From positions 23,324-87,323 of the forward strand of contig CAWVSL010000009.1 in NCBI GenBank assembly GCA_963933115.1: a stretch of DNA of 64,000 nt, in the 5' to 3' direction. The translations under genes were made by a program, and so were the position numbers. The notes below the pieces were generated by a model. It made no database searches. It was not told the DNA's origin and worked only from the letters and a program-made list of their open reading frames with translations. Positions 43,599 to 52,975 of the stretch are shown one piece after another. Numbering within the stretch: the stretch's first letter is position 1; each line of letters starts with the position of its first letter. Origin of the DNA: JALJPB01 sp963933115. Its GTDB lineage: Bacteria; Pseudomonadota; Gammaproteobacteria; Enterobacterales; Alteromonadaceae.

Positions 43599-43650
43599 AT
43601 AGTTTAAAGTTAAAAAATGGCCGTTGATGAGTGTGAGCGATCAAATAAAT

Positions 43651-44568
43651 CTAAAAAGCACTCGAACTTAATTCTTGATATTCAATGGGTGATTTACCTT
43701 CATCTTCAAAAGTAATATATTCCCAAGATTCTTTTTGTTTAAACACTTCCCTTAGTAATAGATTATTAAGAGCATGACCTGATTTAAATGCGTTAAGTTC
43801 ACCTAAAATACTTACACCACCCATATACAAATCACCGATAGCGTCTAAAATCTTGTGCTTAACAAATTCGTCTTCATAGCGGAGTTCGTTTTTGTTAAGC
43901 ATACGATATTCATCAAGTACAATCGCGTTTTCTAAACTTCCACCAAGTGCAAGATCCTGAGATCTTAAATACTCGATATCTTTCATGAATCCGAAAGTTC
44001 GAGCTCGGCTGATTTCTTTAATAAATGAACAAGTAGAAAAATCCATTTGCATGGTTTGGCAAGTGTCTGTAATTACAGGATGATTAAACTCGATGGCAAA
44101 GTTGACTCTAAAACCTTCATAAGGTAACAGTTCAGCCCATTTGTCCCCTTCTTCTACTCTAATAGGTTTCTTAATACGTAAAAAACGTTTAGCAACATTT
44201 AATGTTTCAATTCCAACGGATTGAATAAGGTAGACAAAGGGTAACGCACTCCCATCCATAATAGGGATTTCAAAGGAATCTACATCTATTATTAGGTTAT
44301 CAATACCCAGTGCAGCGATCGCTGACAGTAAATGCTCGACAGTAGATATTTTCACATTTTGTTCGTTAACTAAACAAGTACACAAAGTTGTTTCACCAAC
44401 AGCTTCTGGAGTTGCTTTAATATCAACTACCGGATCGAGATCGACACGTCGGAATACAATACCGGTGTTAGCTGGAGCAGGACGGAGAGTAACCTGCACC
44501 TTTTCACCTTTATGTAAACCTACGCCCATCGCTGAAACGCTTTGTTTGAGTGTACGTTGTTTAATCAT
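43651..44568 (-). CDS. lpxC: UDP-3-O-acyl-N-acetylglucosamine deacetylase
   Basis: LpxC performs the committed step of lipid A synthesis. The 305-residue protein keeps the same numbering as E. coli: E78 and H79 in STVEHLLSA, H238 and D242 in FVKHKILDAIGDLYMGG, H265 in FKSGHALNN. The zinc and catalytic set is complete. The protein ends SSSAF. It is the last gene of the dcw cluster, 268 bases after ftsZ, so it probably also has its own promoter there. Its end faces dciA with no obvious terminator. Confidence 0.97.
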   Translation of the reverse strand: MIKQRTLKQSVSAMGVGLHKGEKVQVTLRPAPANTGIVFRRVDLDPVVDIKATPEAVGETTLCTCLVNEQNVKISTVEHLLSAIAALGIDNLIIDVDSFEIPIMDGSALPFVYLIQSVGIETLNVAKRFLRIKKPIRVEEGDKWAELLPYEGFRVNFAIEFNHPVITDTCQTMQMDFSTCSFIKEISRARTFGFMKDIEYLRSQDLALGGSLENAIVLDEYRMLNKNELRYEDEFVKHKILDAIGDLYMGGVSILGELNAFKSGHALNNLLLREVFKQKESWEYITFEDEGKSPIEYQELSSSAF

Positions 44569-44835
44569 GACGAACCTTCTTGTTTATTTTGCCACTTAAC
44601 TCATTATTTAGTCACTAATATCGTCTAAATAAGTGATAAGTTAGTTAACTTTACGCAACAATAGTAATTTTATGTTTGTTTAGCCATTTACACAAATTTA
44701 CCATCATTATGTTGCTGAAAGTTAGTCTTGCAGCACGTCATAGTCCGATATAAAAATGTCCACCACCGAAATCAACGTCGCATAATATAACAAAAATAAC
44801 CAATAAAATCAAAATATCAACATTTTATTCTAAGC

Positions 44836-46011
44836 TTAATCTGCTTGTTTACGCAAAAATGCAGGAATATCAAGGTAATTATCTAAATCCAATGCTGTAG
44901 TTTTCATTGCTGCTGTTTGAGCTTGAGTATTAACTTCAGGCATCGCAGACGATATAACTGCAGTATCTACTTGTGCATTAGGGATGTAATCGCCACCCAC
45001 AACTTGTTGCTCAACTTGTGGAATAGGATTAACTAACGTGATATCAGGCTTCACTTCTGCGCCGATACCTGTAGCAACAACTGTGACACGTAAATATTCA
45101 GTCATTTCATGATCAATAACCGCACCAACAACCACTGTAGCATTCTCAGAAGCAAAAGCTTTAACCGCATTACCAACGGTTTCAAATTCGTCAATACTAA
45201 TATCCATACCCGCAGTAATATTAACTAAAATACCACGTGCTCCGGCTAAGTCGACGTCCTCAAGTAATGGGCTAGATATAGCTGCTTCAGCAGCTTCTTC
45301 AGCTCGGTCTGGCCCTGATGCCATACCAGAACCCATCATTGCCGTTCCCATTTCTGACATAACTGTTCGAACATCAGCAAAATCGACATTGATTAAACCC
45401 GGACGAGTAATAAGTTCAGCTATTCCCTGAACAGCACCTAGCAATACATTATTTGCGGCTTTAAATGCATCTAATAAGCTAGTACCTGGACCTAAAACCT
45501 TTAATAGTTTTTCATTAGGGATAGTGATCAATGAATCAACGCTTTTTGATAAAAACTCTATACCTTGATCTGCGTAGTTCATCCGTTTTTTGCCTTCAAA
45601 AGGAAATGGTTTAGTAACAACTGCTACTGTTAAAATACCCATTTCTTTTGCTACTTCAGCAACAACGGGTGCAGCACCTGTACCGGTTCCACCACCCATA
45701 CCTGCAGCAATAAAGACCATATCAGCACCTTGAAGTGTCTGCTTGATCGTTTCACGGTCTTCTTCTGCTGCACGACGGCCAATTTCAGGGTTAGCTCCAG
45801 CTCCCAATCCTTTGGTAACATCAGCACCTAATTGCAAAGTCACTGTGGCAGACGAATTACGCAATGCCTGTGAATCAGTATTAGCGGTGATAAATTCCAC
45901 ACCTTCAATAGTTTGGCACACCATGTGTTCAACAGCGTTACCGCCGCCACCACCGACACCAATGACTTTAATTATTGCTTCTTCTTTATGGTCTTCCATT
46001 AATTCAAACAT
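44836..46011 (-). CDS. ftsZ: Cell division GTPase FtsZ
   Basis: FtsZ is the tubulin homologue that forms the division ring. The 391-residue protein has GVGGGGGNAVEHM near 17, the tubulin signature GGGTGTGAAPVVAEVAKE near 106, the T7 synergy loop NVDFADVRTVM, and the conserved C-terminal peptide DNYLDIPAFLRKQAD that binds FtsA and ZipA. The linker before the tail is moderately long, with Gln/Val/Ala. It lies downstream of ftsA, separated by 93 bases. Confidence 0.98.
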   Translation of the reverse strand: MFELMEDHKEEAIIKVIGVGGGGGNAVEHMVCQTIEGVEFITANTDSQALRNSSATVTLQLGADVTKGLGAGANPEIGRRAAEEDRETIKQTLQGADMVFIAAGMGGGTGTGAAPVVAEVAKEMGILTVAVVTKPFPFEGKKRMNYADQGIEFLSKSVDSLITIPNEKLLKVLGPGTSLLDAFKAANNVLLGAVQGIAELITRPGLINVDFADVRTVMSEMGTAMMGSGMASGPDRAEEAAEAAISSPLLEDVDLAGARGILVNITAGMDISIDEFETVGNAVKAFASENATVVVGAVIDHEMTEYLRVTVVATGIGAEVKPDITLVNPIPQVEQQVVGGDYIPNAQVDTAVISSAMPEVNTQAQTAAMKTTALDLDNYLDIPAFLRKQAD

Positions 46012-46104
46012 TTTTCTCTCTCCGTTTTATTAAAACGTTATTACACTTTATTAATTTGCACTAAAATCACTAATCAACATTTAAGGTTTACTCAAAAATT
46101 GACA

Positions 46105-47340
46105 CTAAAATTCACCCTTAAACCAGGCATGAACGCGTGACCATAAGTCTTTAACGCCTTCACGATTTTTTTCCCCACTACTACCCTGTTCACTAACTTG
46201 CATACCATAATGTAATAAACCAACGACTGTCGCATAAGTTGGATCATTAACATATTCTTTCAGACCTTCGACATTTAAAGGATTTGCTATACGCACGGGC
46301 ATTTGAAATACCTCTTCAGCAAATTCTACAACACCTTCCATTTTAGCGGTGCCACCGGTTAAGACAAAACCTGCTGCAATTTGGTCAGACAAACCACTTT
46401 CTCTTATCTCTTCTTGAATCAGTTCAAATAGCTCATGATATCTTGGTTCAACAACTTCAGATAGCGTGTGACGAGACATCGAACGGTCAGGACGACCGCC
46501 AACACTTGGTACATCAATATTCTCTTCCATACTAACCAATTGCTTTAATGCACAAGCATATTGCACTTTAATATCTTCTGCGTGACTGAGTGGCGTTCTA
46601 AAAATTTTAGCAATATCACTCGTCACTTGATTACCTGCCACAGGAATTACCGCAGTGTGGCGAAGTGCTCCGCCTGTAAATACCGCTATATCCATTGTAC
46701 CCGCACCCATGTCAACAACACAAATACCTAGCTCTTTTTCATCTTCAGTTAATACTGCATAACTTGAAGCTAAGGCAGAAAAAATCAATTGGTCGGCAGT
46801 GAGGTCACAGCGTTCAACACATTTAACAATATTTTTTGCCATATCATTTGCACAAGTAACAATATGTACCTTGGCTTCCATGCGAACACCCGACATACCT
46901 ATCGGACTTTTAATACCGTCTTGACAATCAATTCTGTATTCTTGAGGAAGTATATGTAGCATACGACGCTCTGCGGAAAGAGGTACTGAGCGAGCCGTAT
47001 GAATAACATTATCGACATCCTCTTGAATCACTTCATTGTCATTTATTGGCACCATACCATTTTCATTTTGACAGCTAATGTGTTTACCTGATATCCCTAA
47101 ATAAATCGAACTAATACGACAATCAGCCATTAATTCAGCTTCATTAACAGCACGTTGAATAGATTGGATAACTAAATTTAAGTCATTAACCCCACCTTTA
47201 TCCATCCCTCTAGCTGGCTGATTACCGACACCTATAATACTAAGCTTATTGTCAGGTGTGATCTCACCAACGGCAACTGATATTTTAGAGGTACCAATAT
47301 CTAAGCCAACAACCAGGTTTCTTTCTGTTATTTTTGACAT
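46105..47340 (-). CDS. ftsA: Cell division protein FtsA
   Basis: FtsA is the actin-like membrane anchor of the Z ring. The 411-residue protein has LVVGLDIGTSKISVAVGE at the N-terminus, the phosphate-2 loop VVDMGAGTMDIAVF, and the adenosine motif GFVLTGGTAKMEGV. It ends with the amphipathic membrane-targeting helix VKDLWSRVHAWFKGEF. The gene is 32 bases after ftsQ and upstream of ftsZ, as in all related bacteria. Confidence 0.97.
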   Translation of the reverse strand: MSKITERNLVVGLDIGTSKISVAVGEITPDNKLSIIGVGNQPARGMDKGGVNDLNLVIQSIQRAVNEAELMADCRISSIYLGISGKHISCQNENGMVPINDNEVIQEDVDNVIHTARSVPLSAERRMLHILPQEYRIDCQDGIKSPIGMSGVRMEAKVHIVTCANDMAKNIVKCVERCDLTADQLIFSALASSYAVLTEDEKELGICVVDMGAGTMDIAVFTGGALRHTAVIPVAGNQVTSDIAKIFRTPLSHAEDIKVQYACALKQLVSMEENIDVPSVGGRPDRSMSRHTLSEVVEPRYHELFELIQEEIRESGLSDQIAAGFVLTGGTAKMEGVVEFAEEVFQMPVRIANPLNVEGLKEYVNDPTYATVVGLLHYGMQVSEQGSSGEKNREGVKDLWSRVHAWFKGEF

Positions 47341-47372
47341 ATTATTTTAATTAACCACTTGTCATCATCGCG

Positions 47373-48137
47373 TTAAGCTCTTAATTTTGCTTCTATGGTT
47401 TTCCAGCCAACAGCAATACCTGTATCATATCGCAAATCAATATAATTAACTTGCTGATTATCTTCTTTTTTCTTTTTAATTATGGGATATACATCCATAA
47501 ACCTTTGTATTCTTTTAACGCGGTCTTCGCGCCCTAAATTTAACAGCACACCATCGCTTAAAGTCAACTGCCATGCAAATCGCTCAGATAACACCAACTC
47601 GTCTATGGATAACTCGCTATATTCGAGTAAACGGTTCAGGTTAGTAAAATTTTCCAATGCCAAAACCTCCGTTCCTTCTGGACCATAAAATTGTGGCAAC
47701 TTTGACTTTATTCTTGAAAGGTCGGCTTGAAAGGCTTTCCCTTCGTTGTTAATTAAAAAGTCACCATTCCACTGCGCTACTGGTAATTGGTCAACCACAT
47801 ATATTTTTAATTCGTTAGGCCACTTTTTACGCACTGATACTGAATATATCCAGGGTAATTGCGATATCTGGTGTTGAACATCATTGACATCGACTTGAAA
47901 AAAATTACTTAAATCAATTGATTCTACCACCATCAATATATCTTCTCTGACCGTAAAAGGCATTTCACCGGTGATCACCAGCGACGTTACTGGGGTACCC
48001 TCTTCAGCAATAACTTTCTCAGTAATTAACCAACTTCCTGCTAACATGACAATGACCACAATAATAAAAAAACTTAAACCAAGCCAAAATACCCAATGAA
48101 CTTTTAGTTTTTTATGCTCTGATTTTTTAATATTCAT
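47373..48137 (-). CDS. ftsQ: Cell division protein FtsQ
   Basis: A 254-residue bitopic membrane protein. The membrane helix lies at about residues 16-36 (VFWLGLSFFIIVVIVMLAG), followed by the periplasmic POTRA domain (VTSLVITGEMPFTVREDILMVV) and the beta domain with LPQFYGPEGTEVLAL. FtsQ bridges early and late division proteins and binds FtsB and FtsL. It is 12 bases from ddlB and 32 from ftsA. The C-terminus (IAVGWKTIEAKLRA) is short. Confidence 0.95.
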   Translation of the reverse strand: MNIKKSEHKKLKVHWVFWLGLSFFIIVVIVMLAGSWLITEKVIAEEGTPVTSLVITGEMPFTVREDILMVVESIDLSNFFQVDVNDVQHQISQLPWIYSVSVRKKWPNELKIYVVDQLPVAQWNGDFLINNEGKAFQADLSRIKSKLPQFYGPEGTEVLALENFTNLNRLLEYSELSIDELVLSERFAWQLTLSDGVLLNLGREDRVKRIQRFMDVYPIIKKKKEDNQQVNYIDLRYDTGIAVGWKTIEAKLRA

Positions 48138-48149
48138 TTGATATATCCA

Positions 48150-49097
48150 TCAGTTAAGTAGGCTTAGTTCAACGATTTTTGTCACTAACTGACTAAAGTT
48201 CAAACCATAAACCTTTGCTGCTTTGGGTACTAATGATGTTTCTGTCATTCCTGGTACTGTGTTGACTTCTAATAGTTGCCACTGGCCTTGCTGATTACGC
48301 ATCACATCTACTCGCCCCCAACCTTTTGCTCCCGTCGCCTTAAAAGCTTGTAACGCTAATGCTTGTATCTCTTTAGTCTCTTGAGTAGTCAAATGACAAG
48401 GACAATGATATTGAGTACTGGTTGACTGATACTTTGCCTCATAATCGTAAAATTCTCTAGGTGTCACCATATGGACAACGGGTAATGCTTCAGTTCCCAA
48501 AATAGCAACCGTGTATTCAGGGCCATTAATCCAAGCTTCTACCAATACTTCATCATCAAAACCAAAAGCTTCAGTTAATGCATCCGATAATTGCTCTTCT
48601 GACTCAGCCACTGCCATTCCAATACTCGAACCTTCATTCGCCGGTTTAACCATCACCTTACCATTAAGTTCATTAAGTACACGTTGCAAAACTGAATGGT
48701 TAAAATTATCTTTTCTAACAATAGCAAATGGTGCGGTGGGTAAGTTAAGGGCTTTAAAAATTTGTTTACTACGTATTTTATCCATAGATAAAGCTGAACC
48801 CAAAACACCTGAACCTGTGTATGGGATACCCAGATACTCTAATGCTCCTTGTACACAACCGTCTTCACCTCCTCGGCCATGCAAAGCAATAAAGACGAGA
48901 TCGATATTTTCAGACTTTAATGTTGAAAGTGCTAACTCTTTTGTATCAAATAACACCACGTCAAAACCAGCAGTAGTTAGTCCTTGAGCAATAGCTTTGC
49001 CAGAATTTAATGACACATCACGCTCAGCCGAATTACCACCGTAAATCACAGCTATTTTCTTTATTTGCTCAGAAGAAGTTAATACTTGCTTACTCAT
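48150..49097 (-). CDS. ddlB: D-alanine--D-alanine ligase
   Basis: An ATP-grasp ligase making D-Ala-D-Ala for the peptidoglycan precursor. The 315-residue protein has the N-terminal KIAVIYGGNSAERDVSLNSG, FIALHGRGGEDGCVQGALEYLGIPYTGSGVL, KPANEGSSIGMAV, and the metal-site LLEVNTVPGMTETSLVPKAA. This is the short DdlB type found in dcw clusters. It overlaps the end of murC by four bases. Confidence 0.97.
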   Translation of the reverse strand: MSKQVLTSSEQIKKIAVIYGGNSAERDVSLNSGKAIAQGLTTAGFDVVLFDTKELALSTLKSENIDLVFIALHGRGGEDGCVQGALEYLGIPYTGSGVLGSALSMDKIRSKQIFKALNLPTAPFAIVRKDNFNHSVLQRVLNELNGKVMVKPANEGSSIGMAVAESEEQLSDALTEAFGFDDEVLVEAWINGPEYTVAILGTEALPVVHMVTPREFYDYEAKYQSTSTQYHCPCHLTTQETKEIQALALQAFKATGAKGWGRVDVMRNQQGQWQLLEVNTVPGMTETSLVPKAAKVYGLNFSQLVTKIVELSLLN

Positions 49098-50593
49098 TTA
49101 TCCTTCCCATTAAAACCACTATGCTTATTTTTCACATTAAGTAATTCGTTATCAACTAGTGAGCGAGATACCGCACCTATGTTGCCTGCACCTTGGGTAA
49201 TAATCATGTCATTGTCTTTTAACTGAGCAGCCAATAATTCTGGTAATTGTCCTGCTTTACTGACATAAATAGGTTCGACTTGACCTCTTTGACGAATTGA
49301 ACGGGCTAAACTTTTACTATCTGCAGAAACAATCGCAACTTCGCCTGCAGCATAAACATCAAGTAAAAATAAACAATCCACTTGAGAGAGTACTTCAACA
49401 AAATCCTCATAAAGGTCACGGGTACGAGAATACCTGTGTGGTTGAAAGATCATCACTAGACGTTTTTCTGGCCAACCATTTCGCATTGCGGTAATAGTCG
49501 CTTTGACTTCACTAGGATGATGGCCATAATCGTCAACTAAAACCATACCTCCTGCATCAGTTGACAAATTTGCTAGATGTTCAAAACGTCGGCCAATACC
49601 CGCAAACTCTTTTAATGATTGTACAATAGCTTTATCACTAACACCTTCATCTTTTGCTACGGCAATACCGGCTAGCGCATTTAATACATTATGCTGCCCA
49701 GGTAGGTTCAAACTCAACTCAAGTGGTGCTTCACCATTAATCTCAACAGTAAAAGAACTAATGGCACCTGTTTGTTTAAAATGTGTGGCACGGACATCGG
49801 CATCTTTAGAGAAACCGTAGGTGATCACGTGACGAGAAATACGCGGTAAAATTTCTCTAACCACAGAGTTATCGATACATATAACTGCGATACCATAAAA
49901 TGGCAAATTATGTAAAAATTCAATATAGGTATCTTTGAGCTTTTCAAAGTCACCTTGGTAAGTCTCCATATGATCTTCATCAATATTGGTAATTACTGCA
50001 ACCATGGGTTGCAAGTGAAGAAATGAAGCATCACTTTCATCTGCCTCAGCAATTAAATAACGACTTGTCCCTAAACGGGCGTTAGTACCTGCACTATTTA
50101 ATAAACCGCCAATAACGAAAGTAGGATCTAAATTATCTTCCGCAAAAATACTCGCCATCAAACTCGTTGTTGTTGTTTTACCATGAGTACCCGCGATAGC
50201 GATACCATGTCTAAAGCGCATTAGCTCAGCCAACATTTCAGCTCGACGTACTACTGGGATTCTACTTGCTTTTGCAGCAACAAGTTCAGGATTATTAGTA
50301 CTTATCGCCGTAGAAACGACGATGACACTTGCCCCATTAATATTTTCATTGTGATGGCCAATAAAAATTTCAGCGCCTAAGTTTTTTAAACGTTTAACTA
50401 CTTGATTTTCGCCAATGTCAGAGCCTGATATTTCGTAGCCTTCATTTAATAACACTTCGGCAATGCCACCCATACCAGCGCCACCAATACCAACAAAGTG
50501 AATACGCTTAACTCGGCGCATTTCTGGTATTTTAATCTGGGCAGTATTATTACTGCGAATGTTATTACTAAAAATTGACATTACTTTACTCAT
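49094..50593 (-). CDS. murC: UDP-N-acetylmuramate--L-alanine ligase
   Basis: The first amino-acid ligase of peptidoglycan precursor synthesis. Landmarks: IHFVGIGGAGMGGIAEVLLNEG, the ATP loop GTHGKTTTTSL, EADESDASFLHLQP, and DDYGHHPSEVKAT. I chose ATG 50593, which overlaps the murG stop as ATGA and gives 499 residues; a start at 50614 lies inside murG and ATG 50581 is a second option. The N-terminus before the Rossmann loop is Asn/Ser-rich and slightly longer than in E. coli. It is followed by ddlB. Confidence 0.96.
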   Translation of the reverse strand: MSKVMSIFSNNIRSNNTAQIKIPEMRRVKRIHFVGIGGAGMGGIAEVLLNEGYEISGSDIGENQVVKRLKNLGAEIFIGHHNENINGASVIVVSTAISTNNPELVAAKASRIPVVRRAEMLAELMRFRHGIAIAGTHGKTTTTSLMASIFAEDNLDPTFVIGGLLNSAGTNARLGTSRYLIAEADESDASFLHLQPMVAVITNIDEDHMETYQGDFEKLKDTYIEFLHNLPFYGIAVICIDNSVVREILPRISRHVITYGFSKDADVRATHFKQTGAISSFTVEINGEAPLELSLNLPGQHNVLNALAGIAVAKDEGVSDKAIVQSLKEFAGIGRRFEHLANLSTDAGGMVLVDDYGHHPSEVKATITAMRNGWPEKRLVMIFQPHRYSRTRDLYEDFVEVLSQVDCLFLLDVYAAGEVAIVSADSKSLARSIRQRGQVEPIYVSKAGQLPELLAAQLKDNDMIITQGAGNIGAVSRSLVDNELLNVKNKHSGFNGKDK

Positions 50594-51714
50594 TTTTGCA
50601 CTAGGCTTTGACATATTTGTGCAACCTTCGAGGTTGCATCTGCATGGGCAGCGTCATGTGCCGCCTTTGACATTGATTGAATTACTTTGTCAGTTCTAAA
50701 CAAGCTGTTAAGCATTTGGCCTAATGTTGTTCCATTAAAATCTTTTTGTAATATTAATTTGGCCGCGCCACAGGAAACTAGATACATCGCATTTTTTGTT
50801 TGATGATCATCAACGGCATGTGGCAAAGGGATAAAAACAGCAGGCTTTGCCGCCATCGCTAATTCTGAAACAGTCAATGCCCCAGCACGACAAATTACAA
50901 TATCAGCCCACTGATAAGCACTTGCCATATCATCAATAAATTCACTGACTTTGACTCGCTCACCCAATAAACCATATTTGTTGTAGCTGTTTAATACTTT
51001 CTGTTCTTTCCCTACACCGGTTTGATGCCAGACATTAATATTTTGTAGCTTAATTTGTTTCATTGCTTGGGGTACAACTTCATTAAGAATTTGTGCCCCT
51101 AAACTTCCACCCAAAACTAACACTTTTTTGCTAATACTCGGCTTTTCAGGGATAACACTTTCAATAGCAATAATATCACTTCTCAGTGGATTACCGACAA
51201 CTTGGTAATCAATAGTACTTTTAAAAGCATGCGGAAAGGCGGCAAGAACCTTGGTGGCAATAAAGGCTAAATAGCGATTTGTCATACCTGCCACCGCATT
51301 TTGCTCATGTAAAACAAGTGGTTTTCTTAATAACCAAGCGGCAATACCGCCAGGACCACTTGCATAGCCACCCATACCTAAGACTACATCAGGGTTTATC
51401 GCCCGCAATATTTTAATTGACTGAACAATCGATTGCATTATTTTAAATGGCGTTTTCAACCAAGTTTTCCAACCTTTATTTCTAAAGCCTGCAATATTAA
51501 CAAAATATATTGGATAGCCGTATTGAGGGACTAATTCTGCTTCCATTCTGTTTTTAGTGCCAAGCCAGTAAATACTCCACCCTTGAGAGGCTAATGTTTG
51601 AGCAACAGCTAACCCAGGAAAAATATGACCTCCTGTGCCACCAGCCATAACTAGTAAGGTTCGGTTGTTAATAGGTGAATCAGTTAATATAGTCTGAGGC
51701 GTGATTTCATTCAT
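50590..51714 (-). CDS. murG: UDP-GlcNAc:lipid I N-acetylglucosaminyltransferase
   Basis: MurG converts lipid I to lipid II at the inner face of the membrane. The GT-B fold is shown by MAGGTGGHIFPGLAVAQTL near residue 23, GMGGYASGPGGIAAWLL, HEQNAVAGMTNRYLA, and the C-terminal donor site CRAGALTVSELAMAAKPAVFIPLPHAVDDHQTKNA. The 374-residue length is normal, with a slightly extended N-terminus. It overlaps the ftsW end by 8 bases and murC by 4. Confidence 0.97.
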   Translation of the reverse strand: MNEITPQTILTDSPINNRTLLVMAGGTGGHIFPGLAVAQTLASQGWSIYWLGTKNRMEAELVPQYGYPIYFVNIAGFRNKGWKTWLKTPFKIMQSIVQSIKILRAINPDVVLGMGGYASGPGGIAAWLLRKPLVLHEQNAVAGMTNRYLAFIATKVLAAFPHAFKSTIDYQVVGNPLRSDIIAIESVIPEKPSISKKVLVLGGSLGAQILNEVVPQAMKQIKLQNINVWHQTGVGKEQKVLNSYNKYGLLGERVKVSEFIDDMASAYQWADIVICRAGALTVSELAMAAKPAVFIPLPHAVDDHQTKNAMYLVSCGAAKLILQKDFNGTTLGQMLNSLFRTDKVIQSMSKAAHDAAHADATSKVAQICQSLVQK

Positions 51715-52975
51715 TTTCTAACACCTCTTTGCTTAACTCTTGTGTTTGTTCCACTACCTTGCTTTTTAATTTTCTACGTCCTTTTGTACTTGTCGCTTGA
51801 ATACTTTGTAAACGCAATTCATGATCAATTCGGATCAATATCACTACAGCAAGTGTCATAATAATCATTGAACTGCCGCCATAACTAATTAATGGCATAG
51901 TTAGACCTTTGGTGGGTAACATGCCCGCACTTGCACCAACGTTAACCGCTGCTTGAAAGCAAAACCAAATAGCGATTGCATAGGCAAAAAAGCCTTCAAA
52001 ATATTTCTCTTTGACTAATGCTCGTTTACCAAGCATTAAGGCTTTATAAACTAAAATAAAACTGATGAGTAAAACCGCGGCAATACCAATAAAACCGAAT
52101 TCTTCAGCTAACACCGCCATAACAAAATCGGTATGTGCTTCAGGTAAATATTCTAATTTTTGTATACTGTTACCTAAACCTTGACCAAGAATTTCACCTC
52201 GGCCATAAGCCATTAAAGATTGAGTTAATTGATAACCACTGCCAAAGGGGTCTTGCCATGGATCTAAGAAACTGGTGATTCGGCGTAAACGATAAGGTTC
52301 AAAAACGGCTAATAAAGAAAGGGCAATGACACCAACGCCGGCAATACCAATAAACTGCCAGAGTTTAGCGCCCGCTAAAAAAAGTAAGCCAAAGGTTGTA
52401 ACAAACATTACAATAATTGTACCTAAATCAGGTTGAGCCAATAATAATAACGCTAATAAAAAGAAAACAATTAAAGGTTTGATAAAGCCTTTAAGATTTT
52501 CTCTGACCTCGTCACGACGCCTAACTAAATAAGCAGACAAATAACAAAAGAAAAATAATTTTGCAGGTTCAGCTGCTTGAATAGTAATGGGACCAATAGC
52601 AATCCAACGTGTCGAACCATTAACAGAACGACCAATAAGTAAAACGACCAATAATAAAAACATACCTAGCAATAATAATTTACCACTATTTTTTTGCCAC
52701 CAACTCATGGGGATCTGTAAAGAAATAGCAGCAATACCAAAGCTTAATACAATATAAATGCTATGGCGGATAACAAAATGAAAGGGATTATTAAATAATC
52801 GTTCAGCTATTGGCATTGAAGAAGTCGCCACCATCACTAAACCAATCATATACATGGTTAATGCCAATAAAATAAAGCTTCGGTCAAAGGTTTTAACTTC
52901 TCTATTTTCTTTAGCAAGCCATTCTGCTAGATTTGGCAGCTTAGTTAAGCGGAAAGTATCAGTTAAAGTTGTCAT
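51707..52975 (-). CDS. ftsW: SEDS-family septal glycosyltransferase FtsW
   Basis: FtsW polymerises lipid II at the septum with FtsI. The 422-residue protein has about ten membrane helices. It starts a hydrophobic run at FILLALTMYMIGLVMVATSS, and has the conserved NGSTRWI loop, QPDLGTIIVMF, the periplasmic ITSFLDPWQDPFGSGYQLTQSLMAYGRG and the C-terminal PTKGLTMPLISYGGSSMI signature. It overlaps murD by one base (TAATG) and murG by 8. Confidence 0.97.
   Translation of the reverse strand: MTTLTDTFRLTKLPNLAEWLAKENREVKTFDRSFILLALTMYMIGLVMVATSSMPIAERLFNNPFHFVIRHSIYIVLSFGIAAISLQIPMSWWQKNSGKLLLLGMFLLLVVLLIGRSVNGSTRWIAIGPITIQAAEPAKLFFFCYLSAYLVRRRDEVRENLKGFIKPLIVFFLLALLLLAQPDLGTIIVMFVTTFGLLFLAGAKLWQFIGIAGVGVIALSLLAVFEPYRLRRITSFLDPWQDPFGSGYQLTQSLMAYGRGEILGQGLGNSIQKLEYLPEAHTDFVMAVLAEEFGFIGIAAVLLISFILVYKALMLGKRALVKEKYFEGFFAYAIAIWFCFQAAVNVGASAGMLPTKGLTMPLISYGGSSMIIMTLAVVILIRIDHELRLQSIQATSTKGRRKLKSKVVEQTQELSKEVLENE

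Noticed and set aside
48511..48987. 158-residue plus-strand frame inside ddlB
   Set aside because: Antisense shadow of conserved ddlB sequence, with no family resemblance.
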